From assembly GCA_027486655.1 (NCBI GenBank), contig JAIXOR010000043.1, positions 58,042 to 122,041 on the forward strand: a DNA stretch of 64,000 nucleotides. Reading direction: 5' to 3'. Within the stretch, counting starts at the first letter, position 1; every line of letters starts with the position of its first letter. The DNA comes from Verrucomicrobiaceae bacterium. GTDB taxonomy: Bacteria; Verrucomicrobiota; Verrucomicrobiia; Verrucomicrobiales; Akkermansiaceae. Of the stretch, positions 1 through 7,734 are shown piece after piece. Below the pieces are notes generated by a model. The model saw only the letters and a program-made list of their open reading frames with translations. It was not told where the DNA came from and did no database searches. The position numbers and the translations under genes were made by a program.

Positions 1-1
1 A

Positions 2-820
2 TTCCCGATCAGCATCGAGCGGAGGGAACCCCAGGAGGACTTCGAGCCGCACGCCCATGAGTTCGCCGAGTTGGTGATCGTCACGGGCGGCAAGGGCCTG
101 CATGTGACCGGCGGGGATTCCTGGGAGCTGACGGCAGGCGACGTCTTTGTGATCGCCGGGCCGCGGGAGCATGAATACCGGGACCTGAGGGATTTGCGGC
201 TGGTGAATCTGCTCTATCAGCCGAACCAGCTGAAGATCCGGCTGCTCGACCTGCCATCGGTGGCCGGGTATCACGCCCTGTTCACCCTCGGCCCGAACCG
301 CCGGCAGAAGGTGACCGCCAAGGCGCCGCTGCATCTCAAGGGTCGGGAACTGGCACGGGTGACCGCGCTGGTGGACCGATTGGAGGAAGAGCTCAAGGGG
401 CGTGAGCCGGGCTTCGGTTTCATGGCGATGGCGGCCTTCATGCAGATCATCGGCGAGCTTTCGCGATGCTATGGCCGGAGTCCATCGCCGGACGGGCGGG
501 CCCTGCTCCGCGTGGGCGAGGCACTGTCCCATCTGGAACGAAACATCCAGAACGAGGTGGATCTGGAGGAATTGGCCAGCATCGCCCACATGTCCCGGAG
601 GAGCTTTCTGCGCGTCTTCCAATCGGCCACCGGCACCTCGCCATTGGCCTGGTTGATCGATCGACGGATCGAGCGGGCCTGTTCGATGCTGCGGCACACG
701 GATTTGCGGATCACTGAAATCGCCTTCGAGGTCGGATTCAACGACAGCAATTATTTCACCCGCCAGTTTCGCAAGGCGGTGGGGCAGTCTCCGCGAGAGT
801 ACCGGCTGAAACGGGGTTGA
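2..820 (+). CDS. AraC-family transcriptional regulator, 5' truncated by window edge
   Basis: A sugar-responsive type transcription regulator. The open frame runs in from the left edge, so the true start lies outside the window; an internal GTG at 71 is not the start because the cupin strand upstream (FEPHAHEFAE) is already coding. The first ~100 residues form a cupin/AraC-binding domain (HAHEFAE, then LTAGDVFVI and a PREHEY strand). The last ~90 residues carry the two helix-turn-helix motifs of AraC/XylS proteins (LEELASIAHMSRRSFLRVF and ITEIAFEVGFNDSNYFTRQF) and the closing PREYR signature. It precedes a secreted GH43-like protein by 52 bp on the same strand, so it may regulate the carbohydrate genes that follow; that is inference. 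The ligand cannot be read from the sequence. Confidence 0.9.
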   Translation, partial: FPISIERREPQEDFEPHAHEFAELVIVTGGKGLHVTGGDSWELTAGDVFVIAGPREHEYRDLRDLRLVNLLYQPNQLKIRLLDLPSVAGYHALFTLGPNRRQKVTAKAPLHLKGRELARVTALVDRLEEELKGREPGFGFMAMAAFMQIIGELSRCYGRSPSPDGRALLRVGEALSHLERNIQNEVDLEELASIAHMSRRSFLRVFQSATGTSPLAWLIDRRIERACSMLRHTDLRITEIAFEVGFNDSNYFTRQFRKAVGQSPREYRLKRG

Positions 821-872
821 ACCACCGAGCAATCTTGCTTGAGGTCCGGCGGTTCCGCGCCAAAGCTGGATC

Positions 873-1928
873 ATGCCGAAGTTGAGCTCCCCCACCCTGC
901 GCGCCTGTTTTGCCTTGCTGGCCTTCGCCGTGTCAGCGGTCGGCGAAGTGCCGCCAATCCGACCGGGCAGACCGTGGAACGATGTGAAGGGAAACCTGAT
1001 CAACGCGCATGGTTTCTGTGTCCTGGAGCATGGCGGGCGTTTTTATTGGTTCGGTTCCCGCAAGATCCCGGGAAGGAACGAATCGGAGAAGAACGAGGCC
1101 GGGGTGGCGTGTTACTCAAGCACCGACCTTGCAAACTGGACGGATGAGGGCCTGGTGCTCGACAAGTCGGCTCCCGGCATGCACCCGGAGGTGGCCCAAG
1201 CCGGGATTCTCGACCGCCCGAAAGCCGTTTTCAATCCGCGGAACGGAAAGTTCGTGTTGTATTTCAAACTCTATCCGCCGGAAGCCTCGGGAAACACCTC
1301 CGGCACCTCGGTTGCCTACACCGGAGTGGCGGATTCGCCGAAAGCGACCGGGCCCTTCGAGTATCGCGGGAAGTTCCTCGGCGGCGGCGGGCCGCAGGGT
1401 TCCGGAGACTTTGCGATCTATCAGGAGGAATCGGGCATCCACCACATCTGTGTGAGAAAACCGGACAAGGTCCTGGTCACGGCGAGGATGACCGAGGACG
1501 GCCTGCGCCCAGCAAGTCCTTATGTTCCGATGGACGGAGTGACGCTGCACACGGAGGCCCCCGTGCTCATCCGCCGGGAGGGCCGCTACCACCTGATCGG
1601 GTCCGGCAGCACCGGATGGAAGCCGAACCCCGCCCGCTCGTTCTCCGCGGAGCGAATCGAGGGCCCCTACGTTTCCACTGGCAATCCCTGCCGCGGCACC
1701 AACCCGGAAAACGGGCTGGGTCCCGAGCTTGCGTTTGGCGGGCAGAGCACCCACGCGTTTTCCTACAAGACCGCTGCCGGGGAAACCCGCTGGGTGGCCA
1801 TGTTCGACATCTGGAAACCCTCCGATCCGGTGAACTCCGGCTACATCTGGCTGCCACTGAATTTCGACCAGGGAAAACCCGTCATCGAGTGGCAGGATGC
1901 GTGGACTCCCGAGGTCGGCGCGAAGTGA
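873..1928 (+). CDS. Secreted GH43-like five-bladed propeller glycosidase
   Basis: Probably an exported glycoside hydrolase of the GH43 type. The 351-residue product starts with a signal peptide (hydrophobic ACFALLAFAVSAV, cleavage near residue 24). The opening motif (NLINAHGFCVLEHGGRFYWFGSRK) resembles the first blade of exo-1,3-galactanase-like GH43 proteins, which carry an INAHGGG-type motif and a WYGE-like strand. Repeated blade strands follow (YSSTDLANWTDEG, RPKAVFNPRNGKFVLYF, SPKATGPFEYRG, APVLIRREGRYHLIGSGSTGW). Length fits a single catalytic domain. Catalytic residues cannot be assigned with confidence, and a non-catalytic propeller is possible. It lies between the AraC gene and a convergent lyase-like gene. 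Confidence 0.72.
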   Translation: MPKLSSPTLRACFALLAFAVSAVGEVPPIRPGRPWNDVKGNLINAHGFCVLEHGGRFYWFGSRKIPGRNESEKNEAGVACYSSTDLANWTDEGLVLDKSAPGMHPEVAQAGILDRPKAVFNPRNGKFVLYFKLYPPEASGNTSGTSVAYTGVADSPKATGPFEYRGKFLGGGGPQGSGDFAIYQEESGIHHICVRKPDKVLVTARMTEDGLRPASPYVPMDGVTLHTEAPVLIRREGRYHLIGSGSTGWKPNPARSFSAERIEGPYVSTGNPCRGTNPENGLGPELAFGGQSTHAFSYKTAAGETRWVAMFDIWKPSDPVNSGYIWLPLNFDQGKPVIEWQDAWTPEVGAK

Positions 1929-1959
1929 GCACTGACCGGATCCAACAAAAACCGCGGCT

Positions 1960-2775
1960 TCACTCGAAGGCCGCGCCGGTGACGAAGATCATCGCATCGT
2001 GTTTCACGGTACCGTCATACATGCCCCAGCGGAACCCGGTCTGCCCGGCGGGGCGCTCGTAGAACCCCTCACCCACCTTGCGGCCATCGAAGAACACTTC
2101 GTAGTCGCGGCCGTTGTCGCGCACCTTGAGATCGAAGCTTTTGCCGGTCATGGCGCGGGCGATCACGACGTCCTTGCCGTGCCTCCGGTGGTTGAGCGTG
2201 ATGTCACCGGAATCGGATAGATTGATCATGACCGCCCAGTCGTTGAGCTGGTTTTTCACCTGGAAGATCGAGCAGACGTGGGGTTGGACGATGGTGAAGG
2301 TGCCGCGCCACTCATGCCAGGGCCCCTGTGTCCAGGTGAGGCGGCTGAAGGCTTCGATCCGCGCGGCGCCTTTGCGGGCGTTGCGGACATTGTGCTCGCC
2401 CTTGAAGAGTCGGAACACCTGGGTGCCGCCATCCTCCTGATACCAGCGGGTCCATTTGGAGAAATCCTTCCGCTGGATCGAACTGTGGCAAAGCGTGTGA
2501 ATGCAGATGGCGGCGGGAATCGATGAAGCACGCTTGCCACCGCGACCGATCCGGGCGGCATCCACCTCGATCTTCGAACCCGTGACACCGGCATTCGAGT
2601 TCTTGCCAAGCGGGAACCGGCCTTGGGCGAGAAGCTCCTCGAACGTGGGATCCTCGCCAACCCGGCGGTAGAGTGGCGGCTGTTCATCGCCGACCGCCGG
2701 AGCCACAGCGGCGACCTCGGCAAAGACTCCGTTGGGCGTGATCAAGGACAGGAGGAGGATCGGCAGGAATTTCAC
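1960..2775 (-). CDS. Secreted polysaccharide lyase-like jelly-roll protein
   Basis: Exported protein of unknown substrate. I place the start at the GTG at 2775 because the signal peptide (VKFLPILLLSLITPNGVFA) begins there; the frame stays open upstream to an ATG at 2832 but the extra 19 residues look non-coding. The mature protein is about 250 residues. The C-terminal half (TQVFRLFKGEHNVRNARKG, WTQGPWHEWRGTFTIVQP, YEVFFDGRKVGEGFYERP, TGFRWGMYDG) has the alternating beta-strand pattern of concanavalin-A/jelly-roll polysaccharide lyases. No catalytic residues can be assigned by eye. It is convergent with the GH43-like gene, 31 bp away. A lectin-like binding protein is an alternative. Confidence 0.6.
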   Translation of the reverse strand: MKFLPILLLSLITPNGVFAEVAAVAPAVGDEQPPLYRRVGEDPTFEELLAQGRFPLGKNSNAGVTGSKIEVDAARIGRGGKRASSIPAAICIHTLCHSSIQRKDFSKWTRWYQEDGGTQVFRLFKGEHNVRNARKGAARIEAFSRLTWTQGPWHEWRGTFTIVQPHVCSIFQVKNQLNDWAVMINLSDSGDITLNHRRHGKDVVIARAMTGKSFDLKVRDNGRDYEVFFDGRKVGEGFYERPAGQTGFRWGMYDGTVKHDAMIFVTGAAFE

Positions 2776-2918
2776 AGGCGGATTTCTGGGGATTCCGCAG
2801 GATACCGGACGGCCCTGTCCTGTCCACCCCAACCCGCGGTTCCCGTGAATCCGGTAGAGGCAGGTGAAACGACACCCGAAACCACGGCGTAGCTGGGTGA
2901 ACCCGAATCCGCATCCTC

Positions 2919-4199
2919 ATGAATCGCACCACCTCGCGCAGAGAGTTCATCAAAAAGACCGCCGTGGTTTTCGGCATGCCCGCCATCATTCCGGGCAGTG
3001 CGCTCGGTTTGAACGGCAGCGTGGCTCCGAGCAACCGCATCAGCATGGCCGCCATCGGCATCGGCCCGCGCGGGCGGCTGGTCTTGTCGCACTTCCTGAA
3101 GGCTCCGGATGCGAGATTCGTCACCGTTTGCGACGTGCAGAAGGCCAACCGCCGCACCGCGAAAATGATGGTGGACCGGGCTTACGGCAACGAGGACTGC
3201 ACCGTCACCCCGGATCTGACGGAGGTGCTCGCCCGCAAGGACATCGATGCGGTCATGATCGCCACCGGCGACCGCTGGCACGGAGTGGCAAGCATCCTCG
3301 CCGCCAAGGCAGGCAAGGACATTTACTCGGAAAAGCCCTGTGCCATCACCATGGCGGAAAGCCGTGAGATCGATGAAGCCGTCACCCTTTACGGCCGCGT
3401 TTTCCAAGCCGGCACCCAGCGCCGCACCGTGCCGAACTTCCGCTTCGCGGTGGAGCTCGCGCGGGAGGGCAAACTCGGGGCGATCCACACCGTGCACGCC
3501 TCGATCAACAAACTCCAGGAAACCTTCGACTGGACGCCCGCCGATCCGGAGCCTGCCGTGGATGACGTCGATTGGGACCGCTGGCTCGGCCCCGCACCCT
3601 GGCGCCCGTACCACCAGAACCTCGTCCGCGGCGGCTGGAGGGGTCACCACGATTTCGATGCGGGCGGCAGGCTTCTGGACTGGGGCTGCCACACCGTGGA
3701 CCTCTGCCAATGGGCGGTCGGCATGGACGGCAGCAGCCCGGTCGAGTTCGAACCGGACGGGCAGACCATCCGCGCGAAGTATGCCAATGGCGTCCGCCTC
3801 GTCATGCGCCTGGGTGGATTCAACAACGAAGGGGATTGGCTCGGACTCGGCACCTGCCCGGTCCGTTTCGAAGGCTCGGACGGCTGGGTGGAAACCGGGG
3901 ACCACGGCAAGATGGCGGCAAATCCCGCATCGTTGTTAGAGAACTCCGGGATCCCGGAAGCCCCCGGCACCGATCCGGACCATCATGTCCGCGAGTTCCT
4001 CGATTGTGTCAAAACCCGCGGCACCACCTCGTGCAACGCCTCGAACATGAGGAGCACCCACGTCGCCTGCCATGCGGCCGCGATCGCGGTGAGGCTCGGC
4101 AGAAAGCTGGTCTTCGATCCCGCCACCGAATCCTTCCCGCACGACGAGCAGGCCAACCGCCTGCGCAGCCGCGCCCGCCGCTCACCCTGGCATGCCTGA
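2919..4199 (+). CDS. Tat-exported Gfo/Idh/MocA-family oxidoreductase
   Basis: NAD(P)-dependent sugar dehydrogenase-type enzyme. It opens with a twin-arginine signal (TTSRREFIKKTAVVFGMPAIIPG), so it is likely translocated folded with its cofactor. The Rossmann segment follows (MAAIGIGPRGRLVLSHF, FVTVCDVQKAN), then the family EKP motif (YSEKPCAIT, near residue 140) that holds the catalytic lysine in Gfo/Idh/MocA proteins. The C-terminal domain contains the DAGGRLLDWGCHTVDLCQWA motif typical of Planctomycetes/Verrucomicrobia paralogues. The HEAT-DUF1080 gene starts 18 bp downstream, suggesting one operon in which a sugar or glycoside is oxidised and the keto-product hydrolysed; the pairing logic is inference. 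Confidence 0.9.
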   Translation: MNRTTSRREFIKKTAVVFGMPAIIPGSALGLNGSVAPSNRISMAAIGIGPRGRLVLSHFLKAPDARFVTVCDVQKANRRTAKMMVDRAYGNEDCTVTPDLTEVLARKDIDAVMIATGDRWHGVASILAAKAGKDIYSEKPCAITMAESREIDEAVTLYGRVFQAGTQRRTVPNFRFAVELAREGKLGAIHTVHASINKLQETFDWTPADPEPAVDDVDWDRWLGPAPWRPYHQNLVRGGWRGHHDFDAGGRLLDWGCHTVDLCQWAVGMDGSSPVEFEPDGQTIRAKYANGVRLVMRLGGFNNEGDWLGLGTCPVRFEGSDGWVETGDHGKMAANPASLLENSGIPEAPGTDPDHHVREFLDCVKTRGTTSCNASNMRSTHVACHAAAIAVRLGRKLVFDPATESFPHDEQANRLRSRARRSPWHA

Positions 4200-4217
4200 A
4201 AAACCCGGACCCACGCC

Positions 4218-5351
4218 ATGAAACCCGAATCCTCATCTCCCGCCGAACTCGTCCGCTTGTTGGAATCCGACGCCACGCCCGAGCTCAAGGCCCGGTCCTG
4301 CCAACAGCTTGCCATCACCGGCGATGCCACGGCGGTTCCCGCTCTCGCCAGGTTGTTGGAAGACGCCCGGCTGGGCGACTATGCACGCACCGCGCTTGAG
4401 AACATCCCGGCACCAGCCGCCGGTGCCGCCCTGCTCGCCGCCCTGCCCCGGCTCAAGGACCTCCTGCTTGCCGGAGCCGTCGATTCCCTCGGCGTGCGCC
4501 GCGAGACCGCTGCGGTTCCGGCGCTCATCGCCCTTTCCAAAGACCCCGCGCGCGGCCCGGCCTCCGGAGCGCTTGCCGCGTTGGGGAAAATCGCCAGCCC
4601 CCCGGCCACCGAGGCGATCCTGGCCGCCCTCACAGGCCCGGACCGGAGCGCCGCCGGCCACGCCTGCCTGCACGCCGCCCGAATCCTCGGCGGGACGGCC
4701 GCCATCAAACTGCTCCAAGCGGTGATCGATGCCAAACCCGAGCCCATCCAGCTTGATGCCGCCCATTCCCTGCTCTGGAAACTCGAAAGCCGGCCGCTCT
4801 ACAACGGTTCCTCGCTCGATGGTTGGGAGGGCGACGCCGCGTGGTTCCGCGTGTATGATCGCTCGATCGTGGCAGGCAGCCTTGCCCGCTCCATTCCACA
4901 GAACGAGTTCCTCGTTTCCAACGACAGTTTCTCCGACTTCGAACTCCGCCTCCAGGTTCGCCTCGCCAAAGGCCTCGGCAATGGCGGCATCCAGTTCCGC
5001 AGCCAGCGCGTCCCCGGATCCCGGGAAATGGCGGGCTATCAGGCAGATCTCGCCAAAGATTACTGGGGCGGGCTTTACGACGAAAGCCGCCGCAAAACCT
5101 TCCTCGGCACCCGCTGCGATCCCGCGGCTCTCGCCGCCGTGCTGCGGCCGGACGGCTGGAACGATTACCGCATCCTCTGCGAAGGCACGCACATCCGCCT
5201 CTGGGTCAACGGGCTCCTGACCACCGATTTCACCGAAACGGACGCCAGCATCCCGAAAACCGGGCACATCGGCCTGCAAATCCACTCCGGCGCTCCCTCG
5301 GAAGCCTGGTACCGCGCCATCGTCGTGAAGCCTCTGCCAGCCACCCGCTGA
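4218..5351 (+). CDS. HEAT-repeat protein fused to DUF1080 (3-keto-disaccharide hydrolase-like) domain
   Basis: A two-part protein of 377 residues. Residues ~1-185 are alanine-rich HEAT-like helical repeats (ATAVPALARLLEDA, TAAVPALIALSKDP, PATEAILAALTGP). Residues ~190-375 form a DUF1080 jelly-roll (LYNGSSLDGWEG, EFLVSNDSFSDFELRLQVRL, NGGIQFRSQRVPGSREMAGYQADLAKDYWGGLYDE, GWNDYRILCEGTHIRLWVNGL). DUF1080 members include 3-keto-disaccharide hydrolases, which suits the Gfo/Idh/MocA gene 18 bp upstream. No signal peptide is visible, which is odd next to a Tat-exported partner and leaves its location open. The HEAT part probably mediates protein contacts (inference). Confidence 0.82.
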   Translation: MKPESSSPAELVRLLESDATPELKARSCQQLAITGDATAVPALARLLEDARLGDYARTALENIPAPAAGAALLAALPRLKDLLLAGAVDSLGVRRETAAVPALIALSKDPARGPASGALAALGKIASPPATEAILAALTGPDRSAAGHACLHAARILGGTAAIKLLQAVIDAKPEPIQLDAAHSLLWKLESRPLYNGSSLDGWEGDAAWFRVYDRSIVAGSLARSIPQNEFLVSNDSFSDFELRLQVRLAKGLGNGGIQFRSQRVPGSREMAGYQADLAKDYWGGLYDESRRKTFLGTRCDPAALAAVLRPDGWNDYRILCEGTHIRLWVNGLLTTDFTETDASIPKTGHIGLQIHSGAPSEAWYRAIVVKPLPATR

Positions 5352-5416
5352 GCAGCCACCGCTTTTGCCTTTGCCACGGGGCGGGATAGGCCTTACCAAG
5401 GCGCTCCGCCGCGACC

Positions 5417-6169
5417 ATGAGATTGCTCCGCATCCTGATTTTCAAGGAACTCAAAGGATACTTCCTGACTCCTTTCGGATGGGTCGTGCTTGCCTTCGTC
5501 ACCGTCATGCAGGGCGTCTCCCTGTCCGCCGCCATGAAGGGCTTCCGCGACACTCCGGTGAAGGACTCGCTGGTCTACGTGACCTTCAACTCACCGCTCT
5601 TCTGGTTCTATTTCCTCTTCATCTTCCCGCTCATCACCATGCGGCTCTTCGCCGAGGAAGAACGCAGCGGCACGCTGGAAACCCTGCTCACCGCCCCGGT
5701 CCGCACCTGGCAGGTGGTGCTCTCGAAATACTCCGCAGCGATGATGTTCTTCACCGTGCTGTGGATTCCCGCACTCGTGCAGTTCAAGATGTTCGGCTGG
5801 ATCTCCGACCTTCCCCCGGCCTACAGCCCCGGCGCTCTCATCGGCACCTTCTCCATCGTCATGCTGATGGGCTCCGCGTTCACCGCCATCGGCTGCCTTG
5901 CCTCCGCACTCACCTCCTCCCAGATCATCGCCGGCCTCGTCACCATCGGCCTCCTGCTCATCCAGTATTTCTTCGGATACGTCACCGTGATCTGGGGCGA
6001 GTCCTTCGCCGGTGCAGGATTTTTCAACCACATCTCGTCCCACCGCCACCTGCACTACTTCACCAGCGGGCTGTTAGACACCCGCCCGGCCGCCTACTTC
6101 CTCGGCGTCGCCGCCTTCGTCCTCTTCCTCACCTATCAGGTCGTGGACTACCGCCGCTGGAAACGCTGA
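5417..6169 (+). CDS. ABC-2 type permease, GldF-like
   Basis: Integral membrane subunit of an ABC-2 exporter. The 250-residue protein has about six hydrophobic segments (near residues 20-40, 60-80, 110-130, 145-170, 178-200 and 225-243). The amphipathic opening (LRILIFKELKGYFLTPFGWVVL) and the conserved loop LFAEEERSGTLETLLTAPVRTWQVVLSKY are characteristic of GldF/ABC-2 permeases. It heads a same-strand cluster with the GldG-like gene (16 bp away) and the DUF4340 gene. No ATPase gene is present in the window, so the partner must lie elsewhere. In Verrucomicrobia such trios occur without gliding motility, so I do not assign that role. Confidence 0.88.
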   Translation: MRLLRILIFKELKGYFLTPFGWVVLAFVTVMQGVSLSAAMKGFRDTPVKDSLVYVTFNSPLFWFYFLFIFPLITMRLFAEEERSGTLETLLTAPVRTWQVVLSKYSAAMMFFTVLWIPALVQFKMFGWISDLPPAYSPGALIGTFSIVMLMGSAFTAIGCLASALTSSQIIAGLVTIGLLLIQYFFGYVTVIWGESFAGAGFFNHISSHRHLHYFTSGLLDTRPAAYFLGVAAFVLFLTYQVVDYRRWKR

Positions 6170-6185
6170 AACCCCGAGCCATCGC

Positions 6186-7727
6186 ATGCCCGAAGACTCA
6201 CCCGACACCACGGCCAAACCCGCGCGCCCTCTCAACCGCCTGGGCATCGGCACGCTATCCGTGCTCCAGACCGTCCTCCTCGGCTTCGCCCTGCTCGCCC
6301 TCAACTACCTCGCCTTCCATCACTACCAGCGCGCGGACCTCAGCCGCAGCGGCGATTACTCGCTTTCCAGCGCCACCCGCAACTACCTCGCCTCGCCCGC
6401 CCTCAAGGAACGCCCCCGCCCGGTCAAGTGGATCATGGCCTTCCGCCGCACCTCGCCGTTCTACGAACGCGTCCGCGCCCTGGCCGAGGAATACGCCAGA
6501 CTCTCCATGGGCTCGATCACCCTCGAGGTCGTCGACCCGCTCCGCAGCCCGGACCGCATGCAGGAAATCACCGCCGCCTACGGCCTCACCCTGGTGCGCG
6601 ACCTGATGATCCTCGATGCCCGCAAGGACGACAGCCCGGCCATCCGCGAGGATGAAAACCAGGTGAAGTCGCTCAACCCGAACGTCAAACTGGTCATCGG
6701 CGAGGACATGGCCACCTACGCCACCGCCGATGGCAAGCGCAAGGTCTCCGGTTTCCAAGGCGAGGACGCGCTCACCGCCCGTCTCGTCGAAGCCATCGAA
6801 GGCAAGCCGATGAAGATGGCCCTCATCGCCGACAAGAGCCGCTTCAATGCCGAGGACCCCGCGTCCCCGCGCAAGCCTCTGGAGGAAAAACTCCGCTTCC
6901 AGAACATCGAGCTCACCGATCTGCGCATCGCCGGTCTCAACGAGGTCCCCGCCGACATCTCCGGACTCGTCATCGCCGCACCGAAATACGACTTCAGCGA
7001 TGAGGAGATCGCCGTGCTTGAGCGCTATTGGAACCGCCCCCGCGCCGCCCTTCTCGTCCTCACCGACCCCTCGGGCGTGCCCTCGAAACTCCGGGCCTTC
7101 CTCCGCTCCAACGGCATCACCCCGCGCCAGGACCGCGTCATCGGCCAAAGCAAAAACGGCCTCGTCACCACCGCCAGCGGCATCTTCACCCAGGGCGTTG
7201 ATTTCCTCAGCGACCTCGCCGGACAAACCACCGAATTCGGCGGTGCCAGCGCCTCCATCGACGTCCGCGAAAATGCCGAAGACCTGCTCAAGCGCCGCAT
7301 CTATCCGATCGGCTTGGTCACCGCCACCGAGGGATTCTGGGGCGAGACGAAGTTCGGCAAAGGCGGCGAATCCTTCGATGAAATCGAGGACCAGAAAGGC
7401 CCCTTCTTCCTCGCCGCCTGCTCCACCCGCGGCGCGGAGTCCGACGACCGCTTCGCCGCAGACAGCTCGCGCATGCTCGTGATTTCCAACACCGACTTCC
7501 TCGATCCCCGCCACCAGCGCGCGGAAAACCTCGACCTGCTCGCCTCCGGGGTGAACTGGCTCGTCGGCCGCGAATCCCTCGCCGGCATCGGCCCGCGCAC
7601 ACTCGGAACCTACAAGCTCCCGCTTCTCGACGCACAGGTCTCCTTCATCAACCGCGTGAACCTTTTCTTCCTGCCTGCCGCGCTCCTCCTCATCGGGGCC
7701 TTCGTCTGGTCGTCACGCCGCGCCTGA
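6186..7727 (+). CDS. GldG-like auxiliary protein of ABC transporter
   Basis: Membrane-anchored extracytoplasmic component that accompanies ABC-2 permeases of the GldF type. The 513-residue protein has one N-terminal membrane helix (~residues 22-44, VLQTVLLGFALLALNYLAF), a large soluble region, and a C-terminal helix (~490-508, FFLPAALLLIGAFVW). The soluble part has the thioredoxin-like/IFT52-type arrangement of the family: KWIMAFRRTSPFYERVRALAEEYARLS near the N-terminus, the QGEDALTARLVEAIEGKP linker, and a second alpha/beta half with LVLTDPSG. It sits between the permease and the DUF4340 gene, with a 7-bp gap to the latter, so the three genes are probably co-transcribed and translated together. 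Confidence 0.85.
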   Translation: MPEDSPDTTAKPARPLNRLGIGTLSVLQTVLLGFALLALNYLAFHHYQRADLSRSGDYSLSSATRNYLASPALKERPRPVKWIMAFRRTSPFYERVRALAEEYARLSMGSITLEVVDPLRSPDRMQEITAAYGLTLVRDLMILDARKDDSPAIREDENQVKSLNPNVKLVIGEDMATYATADGKRKVSGFQGEDALTARLVEAIEGKPMKMALIADKSRFNAEDPASPRKPLEEKLRFQNIELTDLRIAGLNEVPADISGLVIAAPKYDFSDEEIAVLERYWNRPRAALLVLTDPSGVPSKLRAFLRSNGITPRQDRVIGQSKNGLVTTASGIFTQGVDFLSDLAGQTTEFGGASASIDVRENAEDLLKRRIYPIGLVTATEGFWGETKFGKGGESFDEIEDQKGPFFLAACSTRGAESDDRFAADSSRMLVISNTDFLDPRHQRAENLDLLASGVNWLVGRESLAGIGPRTLGTYKLPLLDAQVSFINRVNLFFLPAALLLIGAFVWSSRRA

Positions 7728-7734
7728 CCCCGCC

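Noticed and set aside
2772..3905. Long antisense frame over the oxidoreductase gene (likewise 6255-7514, 7966-9165 and 47194-48855)
   Set aside because: High-GC shadow frames opposite clearly coding genes.
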